Of a DNA stretch of 64,000 nucleotides, positions 1 to 8,401 are shown in pieces. Under the pieces are notes generated by a model that saw only the letters and a list, made by a program, of their open reading frames with translations, ran no database searches and was not told the DNA's origin. How positions within the stretch are numbered: position 1 is the stretch's first letter; each line of letters begins with the position of its first letter. A program made the translations under genes and the position numbers. Source of the stretch: Phycisphaerae bacterium RAS2. GTDB lineage: Bacteria > Planctomycetota > Phycisphaerae > UBA1845 > UTPLA1. The stretch covers positions 2,294,001-2,358,000 of the forward strand of contig CP036352.1 of assembly GCA_007753915.1 (NCBI GenBank), in the 5' to 3' direction.

Positions 1-22
1 ACGATTGAAGTGCTCAAGCAGG

Positions 23-304
23 ATGGCTAAGTGTGGGTCTTTTATCCTTCTGGCAACTCCAATGTTCGGGGCAGGTTGCCAAACCACAATTCAGCAACGT
101 GTACAGAACCTGGAAACCAGGAATCAACAGCTTGAGCAGAGAGTTGCTGAATTGGAACACGACGCAGAGAAGGCGAGAGAGTGGCGCTCTCGTCTTTCAT
201 TTGAAGTCGCCGGCGCAGAACTGAATATCACGCAGACACACGGTGCGGCGTCCAAGACCACAAACACCATAGGCACGACAACGTCCCGCCCCGCAGACGA
301 TTAG
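23..304 (+). CDS. Small coiled-coil lipoprotein
   Basis: About 93 residues. A short hydrophobic N-terminus ends in a lipobox-like FGAGC, so the mature protein is probably lipid-anchored through that Cys. It is followed by a heptad-rich helix (VQNLETRNQQLEQRVAELE, about residues 26-45) that should form a coiled coil, then a low-complexity Thr/Ser-rich tail. An in-frame TTG at position 5 would add six residues; the ATG at 23 is preferred, although its Shine-Dalgarno is poor. Function is unknown. It sits close to the window edge, so upstream partners cannot be seen. Confidence 0.55.
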   Translation: MAKCGSFILLATPMFGAGCQTTIQQRVQNLETRNQQLEQRVAELEHDAEKAREWRSRLSFEVAGAELNITQTHGAASKTTNTIGTTTSRPADD

Positions 305-467
305 TGGTTTCCTTTGGTTCCATCCCGGCGCGCAAGGAATCCATCTGTTGCTACCTTTCGAGGCCCCTTCGGGGCTGATTGGTGCAAGAGGACTGGAATC
401 ACTCTATCACAACTGGTAAAATGTTTTACTAGCCAATATTGGCGATCATTTTGGAAAGGGTTTGACA

Positions 468-3392
468 ATGCCCCGGCCAATTCGCTGCATTTTCAATTGG
501 TGTAAATACGCGAGTCTCTTGGTCGTACTGGCTACTACGACCCGTTTGCACGCCGTCGAGCCGATTCACGTCGGTTTCCTCTGGCACATGCACCAGCCGA
601 TCTATTACCCCTACGAGTCCATCCTTCAAACCCAGGCCGCCAATCGCTTCTCCTTCAACGTCATCGACGTTCACAACCAGCGCTTCGGGCCGTACACCAG
701 TTGGCCGCGCGACGCGATCACGATCGGCGGCGCCCTGCCGCACCTTGGCGCGCAGATCAGCTTCAGCGGCTCGCTCATCGAGAACCTCAATGCCCTGCGC
801 GATGCCGGCGTCAACGGAGGCATGTGGAACAACTGGAACGCGAACTACCAGGCCGGCGTCGCCACGCTCACGACCCTCGGCAACCCGCGGCTGGACATGG
901 TCGCCTTCGGCTACCACCACCCGCTGATGCCCCTGCTGGACTATGAAGACATCCGTATGCAAATCCGCCTGCACAAGCAGGTCTTCAGCAACACCTGGTC
1001 CACCGGCGGTTACACGCGCGGCATGTTCCCCGCCGAGACCGCCTTCAGCCGGCGGATGATCCCCGCGCTTATCGATGAGGGAATCGACTGGGTGCTCGTG
1101 GACAACATCCACTTCGACCGCGCCTGCAAGGGTTACCCCCACACCAATGCCTCCAACCTCTTCACGCCAAACAAGGCCGACCAGGTCAACCCCGATCCGG
1201 CACTGTCCGGCGGTGCGTGGGTGCAATTGAGCAATCTCTGGGCTCCGAGCCGCGTCAGCGCCCCCTTCGGATATCAACCGCACCACGTGCAACACATCGA
1301 TCCGCAGACCGGCGCGGTCTCGCGCGTCGTCGCCGTACCCGCGGCGCGCTACGAAGGCAACGAGGACGGTCGCGGCGGCTACGGCGCGTTCCTCTACGAC
1401 GTGGTGATGGATCAATATCTGCAATACAACACTGACCCGGCGCACCCGATGTTTGTCGTGCTTCATCACGACGGCGACAACTTCGGCGGCGGCACGCACG
1501 GGTACTACCATCACAACTTTCAACAGATGGTCAACTGGGTCAGCGGCGATGCGGATTACGACGTATCCACCGTGCAGGATTACCTCGAACGGTTCCCGCC
1601 TGCCGCCAACGATGTCATCCACGTTGAGGACGGCTCGTGGGCAGGGGCGGACAACGGCGATGCCGAGTTCAAGAAATGGCTCGGCGATCCGAACGGCAGC
1701 GGCTGGAGCCCCGACTGGAACAGTTGGGCCGTGCTGACTGCGGCGAAGAACCGCGTCTTCATGGCTGAGGCGATCGCGCCGGTCGCATCCATGCAGAACG
1801 TCCTCACGGGCGGACCGGCCGCCAGCAACACCGAGAAGGCCTGGCACTTCCTACTGTGCGCCGAGGCGAGCGATTACTGGTACTGGGACGGCACCGAGAT
1901 CTGGGACAGCAACGTGACACGCGGCTGCAATCAGGCCGTCACGTTCGCCAATGCCGTCATCGCCGGTCAGCCGGACGCGACGCCGCCGACGGTCTTCGTG
2001 CCGCAGCGTGAGCCGTACAACCCCGGCGGCATGGAATGGGGCACGCAGCCGCAGCCGTCGGATTTCACCGTGTGGACCTTCGCCTACGACGTGAGCGGGC
2101 TGACGGCAGTGACGCTCAAATGGCGGGTCGATGGCGATGGCGAGAACCCGCTCGCATCCATTCAGAACGAGACATTCAATGGCGGGCCGGAAGTCGGCTC
2201 GTGGAACAGCGAGACGATGACCGTCGCGCCGATGCCCGCGCCGCCCGGCAACATCCTGCCTGCTACCTATCGCGCCAATCGCTACGTCGCAACCATCGCG
2301 GGTCAGCAGAATGTGCTCATCGACTATTACATTGAGGCGGTGGACGGCCAGGGCAACCTCAAGCGGACCGACATTCAGCATGTTTGGGTCGGTTCCGGAA
2401 GCGGAGGCGGCGGCGGGAATATCGTGACGGTGACACCTAATCCCGCGCAGGCCGGTCAGCCAGTCACGATCACCTACGCGAACGGCGCGCCGCCGCTGGC
2501 CGGGGCATCGCAGATCAACCTCCACTACGGCTTCAACACCTGGAACCCCGTCATCTCGCCCGATCCGGCCATGACGTGGAGCGCGGCAAACAATCGCTGG
2601 GAGATCACCGTCAACGTGCCGCCAAGCGCTACGCAGCTGGACTTCGTCTTCAACAACGGCGCGGGCACGTGGGACAACAACAGTGGAGCCGACTGGCACT
2701 ACCCGGTTCAGGGCGGCGCACCGACCGGCCCGGCATGGACGATGAACGGCGTGCTCGACGTGGATGCCACGATTGCGGCACAGAACGGAAGCATGACGCT
2801 CTGGTACGGCGTGCGCAACGGCCTGCTATATGTCGCCGCGCCCGATGCCGGCGAGGGCAACGATCACTTCATATTCGTCGCCGACGCCCCCGGCGCGCTC
2901 CGCGCGGCTCCCTGGGCCAAGGCCGGACAGGTCGCCGATTGGGATGCGTTCCTCGCCGACGAGAACAACAACGATTACGAGAGTTGGTTCGACGCGGCCG
3001 GAGCGACGCTGGCCATGACCGGCCCGAACGGCGGTGTGCTGGAGGGCACGCTCGATCTCGCAGGGGAATTTGGCGCTGTCCCCGAACAGGTGTGCCTCGC
3101 CTTCGGCGCGTATCAGACGAATGACGGCGGCGCGCTCGTGCCCGCGCTTCAGGTACCCGCGAGCGTCAATGGCAACGGGAACATCGAGGGGGCAGAATAC
3201 GTTTGCGTGCCGACACGACGCAAGGGCGATGTCAACGCCGACTGGCGCATCGATCTCGACGATGTGCCGCTATTCGTGAATGTCCTGCTCGGCGTCGACA
3301 CGACGCCGGCCCGCGTCTGGGCGGCCGACATGACCAACAACGGCAGCGCCGACGGCGGTGACATTGCGCTGTTTCTGCAGGCGGTCATGTAG
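468..3392 (+). CDS. Secreted GH57-family glycoside hydrolase with CBM25-like and dockerin-like domains
   Basis: 974 residues, with the start set by GGAAAGGG upstream of ATG 468. A signal peptide (LLVVLATTTRLHA) is followed by the GH57 opening motif VGFLWHMHQPIYYP (about 35-48). FPAETAF near residue 189 fits the family nucleophile Glu region and HHDGDNFGGG near residue 335 fits the acid Asp region. This family acts on alpha-glucans (amylase, amylopullulanase, glucanotransferase). A CBM25-like starch-binding module starts near residue 651. The last 55 residues carry two Asp-rich loops like dockerin type I repeats (GDVNADWRIDLDD and ADMTNNGSADGGD). The substrate is inferred; secretion and family are well supported. 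The protein should act outside the cell or in the periplasm. Confidence 0.88.
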   Translation: MPRPIRCIFNWCKYASLLVVLATTTRLHAVEPIHVGFLWHMHQPIYYPYESILQTQAANRFSFNVIDVHNQRFGPYTSWPRDAITIGGALPHLGAQISFSGSLIENLNALRDAGVNGGMWNNWNANYQAGVATLTTLGNPRLDMVAFGYHHPLMPLLDYEDIRMQIRLHKQVFSNTWSTGGYTRGMFPAETAFSRRMIPALIDEGIDWVLVDNIHFDRACKGYPHTNASNLFTPNKADQVNPDPALSGGAWVQLSNLWAPSRVSAPFGYQPHHVQHIDPQTGAVSRVVAVPAARYEGNEDGRGGYGAFLYDVVMDQYLQYNTDPAHPMFVVLHHDGDNFGGGTHGYYHHNFQQMVNWVSGDADYDVSTVQDYLERFPPAANDVIHVEDGSWAGADNGDAEFKKWLGDPNGSGWSPDWNSWAVLTAAKNRVFMAEAIAPVASMQNVLTGGPAASNTEKAWHFLLCAEASDYWYWDGTEIWDSNVTRGCNQAVTFANAVIAGQPDATPPTVFVPQREPYNPGGMEWGTQPQPSDFTVWTFAYDVSGLTAVTLKWRVDGDGENPLASIQNETFNGGPEVGSWNSETMTVAPMPAPPGNILPATYRANRYVATIAGQQNVLIDYYIEAVDGQGNLKRTDIQHVWVGSGSGGGGGNIVTVTPNPAQAGQPVTITYANGAPPLAGASQINLHYGFNTWNPVISPDPAMTWSAANNRWEITVNVPPSATQLDFVFNNGAGTWDNNSGADWHYPVQGGAPTGPAWTMNGVLDVDATIAAQNGSMTLWYGVRNGLLYVAAPDAGEGNDHFIFVADAPGALRAAPWAKAGQVADWDAFLADENNNDYESWFDAAGATLAMTGPNGGVLEGTLDLAGEFGAVPEQVCLAFGAYQTNDGGALVPALQVPASVNGNGNIEGAEYVCVPTRRKGDVNADWRIDLDDVPLFVNVLLGVDTTPARVWAADMTNNGSADGGDIALFLQAVM

Positions 3393-3563
3393 GCCCGTCG
3401 AAACGTGGGTACCCAATCCTTTGCGAAACAAAGGGTGGAATCGCGAAGACAGCAGTTCACTCTACGCCAAGCGCCACACGACAAATTATCCACAACGCGG
3501 CGATCCCTTACGGTCGCGGCTCGGATCGGCGAGGCACGGCCAGACTTCAATGCCGCTCTCACG

Positions 3564-5699
3564 TCATTCCACCGTCAGCTGTAGCAGAAACTCCTCCAGC
3601 GCCGTCTGCAACTTCGACTCCTGCTCGCGCAGGCCCGTGATCTTCTCGCGCAGTTTCTCCAATTCTGTCTCTTGCGCATCCAGTTTTGTCAGGTATCGCC
3701 GGAAGATGTCGCTTTCCTTCGGCATGGCTTTCATGTTCTCGCGGATGCGGGATTGCTCGCTTTCGATCGCGCGGATGCCGTGCTCGGCCTCTTCTCGCTC
3801 GCGCGCCACGGCGCGTATGGCTGTCTGCCGCGCGATGACCTCTTCCATCGCCCTGCGAACCGCATCGGACAGCTTGTATTGCTTGATGAATATCGCAATC
3901 TGATCCGAGTCGCTCCCCATCAACGTCACCGTCTCATCGGTCACGCGCTCGATCACCACCGGCAACGTCTGCGTCTTGCCCGCGACGGCGGTCACCTTCA
4001 GCCGCACGACGCCGGGGGCCTTTTCGTGCGGCTCGGCCGGCTCGACCAGCGTCCAGCCCTCGGGCAGCGGGTGCTCCACGAGAACGGTCTTGTCCTCGCT
4101 GTCCTTGTTCTTGACGAGGTATTCCACCCGGTCGACGAACTTCTGCTTCCGCCAGATCACACCGCGGGCGATGCGCACATTCAGCACGTCGCCGATCCGG
4201 GGCTGCGATTTTTGCTCCACCTCCACGCCCAAATCCAGCGCGTACGAAAGCAGTCGCTTCTCGCCGGGCCGCAGATCGGGCAGCTTCGCATCGCCGGCGT
4301 AGGTATTGCCGTCGAAGATCGTGATCGGCCCCTGCATCAGGTTCACATCGGTTGTGTTTTCCAGTTCGATTCCGTTGAAGGGATGGCGCGGGTGCGTGGC
4401 CGCGCTGAAGATCGACAGCTTCTTGGCCGCGAGCTTCGCCGTGACGATCGGCAGCATCGCCGAATGCTGGCGCTTCAGGGAGACCGGCGATTGAATCTCG
4501 TACTTGAACAGTTCCCCGGCCCGCTCGCCCGAGGCCATGGCCGCCGCGCCGCTCTCGGAGAGGCCCATGCGGTTTGATGCAACATACTCAAGAGCATACG
4601 CTTCATTGTTACCGCCGCCACCGAATAAATTGCCGGCCTCGCCGGGCACCAGCATGGCATCGGCTCTCTCCCTCCCAGCTGCTCGCCCTGCAGCCGCGCG
4701 CGGCAAGCCAATCCCCCGTCCCTTGAAGGTCGGAACGTTGACCGTCCGTTTATCCTCTCCGGCATCGTCCATCGCCCCTTCATACCGCGTCGCACGCAGG
4801 CCCGCATACAGCTCGAGCGCCTCCTGCGGCCGTTGCAGGTAGATTGGTGAGTACAAGTCCATCGTGAACGAAACCGGCCGGCCTGATACCAGCGAGAGCT
4901 GCACATTTTCCCAGTCCTGCTCGGTTGTGTTCTCCACGTTGGCCCAGCCCTGAAGGAAAAACGGGTGCTCCTTGTCGCCCAGCACGAGGCGATAGCTCGT
5001 CTTCCAGATCGGGGCTTCGAGGATGTAGCTCGCTCGGACGCGGCGCGTGCCGTCGCCGCTGAATCGCAGCGTGACGGTTTTCTTGTCCGCATCGTGCGCC
5101 GAGGCCAGTGTCAGCAGCGCCTTCTTTAATTCCGCTTCGAGCTTTGGATCGAGAATCTTCACGCCGCCCACTTCGTGCAGCGGCACCGTCCGCAGCCCCG
5201 CGTCGGTCATGATCGACAGCAGTTGCGATTCGACGACTTTGCCGTCCTGCATGTCCTTTTTCGTCTCGACACCGAAGACCAGACCCCGGATTGAGTGCGG
5301 CTGGGGTATCTCCACCTCCACGCCGCGCAGGCTGGAGAACAAGTCAGCCATCGACGTCTTACCGGAGATGTCCACGGCGAAGCTCTTGAGCGTCTTGCTA
5401 ATCGGATCGCGCGCGGGGTATTGCACGGCCTCGATCCTGCCGCCGTCGAAATCCTGGAGTATGAGCGATTTGAGGATGTCGTTGATCTGCTCGGTGCGAA
5501 AATGCAGCTCGACGGTGTCGATGCCGCTCACCGTGTTGTCGCACTGGTAATAGCCCACGCCGGAGGAGAAGAGCGAGACTTTTGTCAGCTTCAGTTCCGC
5601 GGCGCCTGCGGGCGTGGCGATCAACCCCGCAGCGATCATCGTCGCGAACAGCATGGAGCGTTTCAGGGTCGGGCGGCTGGGATTCGAAAGTGGCTTCAT
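3564..5699 (-). CDS. DUF4139 domain protein with signal peptide and C-terminal coiled coil
   Basis: 711 residues. The frame is open for 130 codons upstream, but ATG 5699 is preceded by AAAAGGAG at good spacing and begins a clean signal peptide (MLFATMIAAGLIATPAGAA). The first part (VELHFRTEQINDILKSLILQD) and the central beta-rich part (YILEAPIWKTSYRLVL, ENTTEQDWENVQLSLVSGRP) match the DUF4139 family of secreted, mucoidy-inhibitor-A-like proteins. A long charged helix, about residues 620-705, should form a coiled coil. Biochemical function is unknown; the location is outside the cytoplasm. It appears monocistronic. Confidence 0.8.
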   Translation of the reverse strand: MKPLSNPSRPTLKRSMLFATMIAAGLIATPAGAAELKLTKVSLFSSGVGYYQCDNTVSGIDTVELHFRTEQINDILKSLILQDFDGGRIEAVQYPARDPISKTLKSFAVDISGKTSMADLFSSLRGVEVEIPQPHSIRGLVFGVETKKDMQDGKVVESQLLSIMTDAGLRTVPLHEVGGVKILDPKLEAELKKALLTLASAHDADKKTVTLRFSGDGTRRVRASYILEAPIWKTSYRLVLGDKEHPFFLQGWANVENTTEQDWENVQLSLVSGRPVSFTMDLYSPIYLQRPQEALELYAGLRATRYEGAMDDAGEDKRTVNVPTFKGRGIGLPRAAAGRAAGRERADAMLVPGEAGNLFGGGGNNEAYALEYVASNRMGLSESGAAAMASGERAGELFKYEIQSPVSLKRQHSAMLPIVTAKLAAKKLSIFSAATHPRHPFNGIELENTTDVNLMQGPITIFDGNTYAGDAKLPDLRPGEKRLLSYALDLGVEVEQKSQPRIGDVLNVRIARGVIWRKQKFVDRVEYLVKNKDSEDKTVLVEHPLPEGWTLVEPAEPHEKAPGVVRLKVTAVAGKTQTLPVVIERVTDETVTLMGSDSDQIAIFIKQYKLSDAVRRAMEEVIARQTAIRAVAREREEAEHGIRAIESEQSRIRENMKAMPKESDIFRRYLTKLDAQETELEKLREKITGLREQESKLQTALEEFLLQLTVE

Positions 5700-6027
5700 G
5701 GAGTTTCTCCTTTTCGGAAGCGAGTGAACGAGGAAGCAAACGGTTGCGAGTCGGGCCGGCGGGGCGCGCACCGCGCGGCCCACAGCGATTTGTACCAGTG
5801 GGCGTGCGGTCGGATGCCCGGATGCCTGATGATTTAGACGACCCGGGGCATGGCGTGGTTCCAGGGAATTGTTCCCCTGGCTCGGAAAAGAATCAACCAG
5901 ATTTTCCCGAATGCCCCACCCGGCGGTAGCACCCGAAGAGAACCGGGGTTGGCCCAGCAGCCCGCTCAAAATGACATGTGACAGCCGAACGGGCCAAAAC
6001 TGACAACGAGCCACCGATCGCCGGCCA
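5700..6027. other. Intergenic region between the DUF4139 and STAS genes
   Basis: This 328-base stretch has no convincing gene. It must carry the promoter of the minus-strand DUF4139 gene (its Shine-Dalgarno lies at 5706-5715) and the end of the STAS transcript. A short inverted repeat at 5861-5880 (CCAGGG and CCCTGG arms) has no adjacent T-run, so it is at most a weak terminator or operator. Nothing else was recognised. Confidence 0.5.
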
Positions 6028-6366
6028 CTACTTACCGATCCGCCCCACCGCCTCATCCACCGAAGGCGATACATCGAAGAAACGATCAAGCTTCGTGGTC
6101 TTCAGCACGCCGTCGACAAACGGCGACAGCGCAGCAAGAATGACCTTCCCCCCCATTGAATTGGCCTGCGTCACGACGCGCACCAGATCGCCGATGCCCA
6201 GCGAACCGATGAAAGCCACGTGCGACAAATCGAGCACCAGCCGCGTCTTGCCCTGATCGAGCAGCTTCACGACTTCGTCCACGAGCAGCGTGTTGTTGCC
6301 GCCGGTCAGGTCGCCGAACGCCCGAACGACGGGAATCGCACCATGATGTTGCACGTCGATCTGCAT
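6028..6366 (-). CDS. STAS-domain protein (anti-anti-sigma factor-like)
   Basis: 112 residues. The whole protein is one STAS domain: an N-terminal beta strand, then TRLVLDLSHVAFIGSLGIGD, where the Ser in IGSLG corresponds to the phosphorylated Ser of SpoIIAA/RsbV proteins, then a GGKVILAAL strand and a terminal helix. Family members bind and are phosphorylated by anti-sigma kinases, which releases a sigma factor. No kinase or phosphatase partner is encoded nearby, so the pathway is not identified. It is the last gene of a three-gene minus-strand set with the lipoprotein and the CII-like gene. Confidence 0.85.
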   Translation of the reverse strand: MQIDVQHHGAIPVVRAFGDLTGGNNTLLVDEVVKLLDQGKTRLVLDLSHVAFIGSLGIGDLVRVVTQANSMGGKVILAALSPFVDGVLKTTKLDRFFDVSPSVDEAVGRIGK

Positions 6367-6389
6367 GATCGCACGAATTCCTTTGCTCG

Positions 6390-6824
6390 TTACCCGCCGC
6401 TGCCGGATTTCGGCTCGCTCGTCTCCACTGTCGGCGGCGTGGGCTTCAGGCCGGCGGTCGTGTCCTTGGGTCGCGACTCGCGCCGCACGGCTTCGCGGTC
6501 CTGCTGCGAACGATACCGCGCGATGTTGCGCCCGTCTTTCCAGCCCTGATCGTACCCCGTTTTGTACTCCGGGTCCATCATCCACAGCCAGAGCCATCCG
6601 CCGCTGTCGTCGAAGATCGCGTTCTCGGCGTCGCGCTTGCCGTCCTTATGACCCTTCGCGTATTCGCCCGACGAGCGGCGCATGGTGCGATTCGTGTCGC
6701 GCTCACCGGGATCGCGAAGATCGTTCTCGCTGCACGCTCCGCCGCACCACACGGCAAGCGAAAGCCACGCGATGCGCGACCAGCTCCATCGCGCGGGGCG
6801 ACGGCTGATGATTCGACTTTGCAT
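6390..6824 (-). CDS. Small Gly/Asp-rich lipoprotein of unknown function
   Basis: 144 residues from ATG 6824, which lies one base past the stop of the upstream CII-like gene, with AAGGGA as ribosome-binding site inside that gene; translation is probably coupled. A basic N-terminus, a short hydrophobic run (IAWLSLAVWCGGAC) and Cys suggest a lipoprotein. The rest has two similar motifs, EYAKGHKDGKRDAEN and GYDQGWKDGRNIARY, which read as a short repeat of the type G-x-x-x-G-x-x-D-G-x-x-x-A, followed by a Pro/Thr-rich tail. No function can be assigned. Confidence 0.65.
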   Translation of the reverse strand: MQSRIISRRPARWSWSRIAWLSLAVWCGGACSENDLRDPGERDTNRTMRRSSGEYAKGHKDGKRDAENAIFDDSGGWLWLWMMDPEYKTGYDQGWKDGRNIARYRSQQDREAVRRESRPKDTTAGLKPTPPTVETSEPKSGSGG

Positions 6825-6825
6825 T

Positions 6826-7302
6826 CTACTTTCCCTTTCGCGGTGCATACCGACCCGCTTCGCACGCCACGACAAAACTCTCCGCCATCGTCTTGAGCTG
6901 CTCCCATTCGGTGCGAATCCGCTTGGATTCCTTGTCCGAGATCGCGCCATCGTCGGCCACCGCCCGGCTCACTTCGTTCAACAATTCGCTGAAGCCCTGC
7001 ACCAGCTGCTGCGTCGACTGGAGCAGGTCGGCGTCGATGTCCTTGAAGCCCGCGGCCGGATTGAACACGAAGAACCCGCCGGCCTGCTGACACAGCCATG
7101 TAATCACTGGAATGTGCCCGGTCACGCGGACAATCTCACGCACCCGGTCGAGCGGATTCTTCGCGCCGCTCGCGTCGGGGTCGTTCGGATCGGTTTCCTC
7201 GCACCACTTGTAGACCAGCGCGGTGCTCAATTTCAGCTCCGCGGCGAGCGCCTTCACGCCCACCGTGTCCGCCGCTTCACGCAGGACTTCATACGATTCC
7301 AT
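6826..7302 (-). CDS. Phage CII/CP76-like helix-turn-helix protein
   Basis: 158 residues from ATG 7302, preceded by GGGAG. The N-terminal half reads as a helix-turn-helix (VKALAAELKLSTALVYKWCE, about 15-34) followed by a segment on region and season-like control (NPLDRVREIVRVTGHIPVI, about 49-67) typical of the Phage_CP76/CII-like regulators found on many chromosomes. The C-terminal half (QLVQGFSELLNEVSRAVADD) is helical. It is probably a DNA-binding regulator or a domesticated phage regulator. It heads the minus-strand set with the lipoprotein and STAS genes and is divergent from rsmA. Confidence 0.65.
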   Translation of the reverse strand: MESYEVLREAADTVGVKALAAELKLSTALVYKWCEETDPNDPDASGAKNPLDRVREIVRVTGHIPVITWLCQQAGGFFVFNPAAGFKDIDADLLQSTQQLVQGFSELLNEVSRAVADDGAISDKESKRIRTEWEQLKTMAESFVVACEAGRYAPRKGK

Positions 7303-7436
7303 CGAGCAGACTCCCTTCGATGTAGGTCGGGGCGGATCGACGCCACGCAGCGCCCCTCGACGCGGGCGAGTATAATCGCCGCGCGGGTTGCCGGTCGAAT
7401 CGCCGCCGGATCGCCGCGCGAGAATTCGTGCCACCC

Positions 7437-8348
7437 ATGATGTCTAAACAGATCGATCCCTTTCAAACCAGAACCATGTTGCGGGAGACGCTTGCCGCCG
7501 CCGGCCTGACGCCGCGTAAACTCTACGGCCAGCATTTCATGATCGACCGCAATTTGCTGGAAAAGCTCGTCGACTCCGCCGAGCTGACGCGCGACGACGT
7601 CGTGCTGGAGGTCGGCGCGGGCACCGGAAGCCTGACCGGGCACCTCGCGCAGCGCGCCGGCCGGGTCATCGCTGTCGAGATCGACCAGAGGCTGGCTCCG
7701 ATCGCGGCGGACAAACTCTCGGGATATGACAACGTGCAGTTGATCGTCGGCGACGCGCTCGCGCGCAAGTCGCAGATCGCGCCCGATGTGCTGACGGCGC
7801 TTCGCGCAGCACAGGCTGCCACCGGCGGGCCGATCAAACTTGTTGCGAATCTGCCATACGACATTGCGACGTCGCTTGTGATCGACCTGCTCATTGGCGA
7901 GCCGCAAATGGCGAGGCTCTGTTTCACGGTTCAGGACGAGGTCGCCCGGCGGTTTCTCGGCAAACCCGATTCCGATGATTACGGCCCGGTGAGCATTCTG
8001 ACGGACATATTGGCGAAGGGGCGGCGCGTCGCCAAGGCCCCACCGCAGGCCTTCTGGCCCGAGCCAAAGGTGGACAGCGCGCTGGTGCGATTGGACGTGC
8101 TAGGAGCCGCCGACTCGAAGTTCACCATGGCGCAGCCGGAGCGAATCGGCTTCGCCGGGCTCGTACGGCACTGCTTTCAGTACCGCCGCAAGACCCTGGG
8201 CAGCATTGCACGGAAATCACCCTGGGCGGATCGATTGCCGGACGCGTTAACGGAATTAAAGATTGATCTGAAGGCCCGACCGGAGACGCTCGCACCGCAA
8301 CAATGGCGCGACCTGTTTCGATGTGTATCGAGTGGTGCCGGCGGCTGA
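7437..8348 (+). CDS. rsmA: 16S rRNA (adenine-N6,N6)-dimethyltransferase RsmA/KsgA
   Basis: 303 residues. It dimethylates the two adjacent adenines of helix 45 near the 3' end of 16S rRNA during small-subunit assembly. YGQHFMIDRNLLEKLV opens the Rossmann domain, LEVGAGTGSLT is the SAM-binding motif I, and VANLPYDIA is the NLPY catalytic motif of this family. FWPEPKVDSALVRL and the C-terminal helical domain complete it at normal length. Two adjacent ATGs (7437, 7440) are possible starts, and a GTG at 7428 is less likely. Confidence 0.95.
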   Translation: MMSKQIDPFQTRTMLRETLAAAGLTPRKLYGQHFMIDRNLLEKLVDSAELTRDDVVLEVGAGTGSLTGHLAQRAGRVIAVEIDQRLAPIAADKLSGYDNVQLIVGDALARKSQIAPDVLTALRAAQAATGGPIKLVANLPYDIATSLVIDLLIGEPQMARLCFTVQDEVARRFLGKPDSDDYGPVSILTDILAKGRRVAKAPPQAFWPEPKVDSALVRLDVLGAADSKFTMAQPERIGFAGLVRHCFQYRRKTLGSIARKSPWADRLPDALTELKIDLKARPETLAPQQWRDLFRCVSSGAGG

Positions 8349-8401
8349 CATGGCCGCTGAAGGCCGCGTCGACACCGCCTCGCAATTCGCGCTCGCGCGG
8401 A

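Noticed and set aside
429-1847. Open frame of 472 codons on the minus strand across the GH57 gene
   Set aside because: It lies antisense to a GH57 protein with clear catalytic motifs and a signal peptide, and the translation shows no family.
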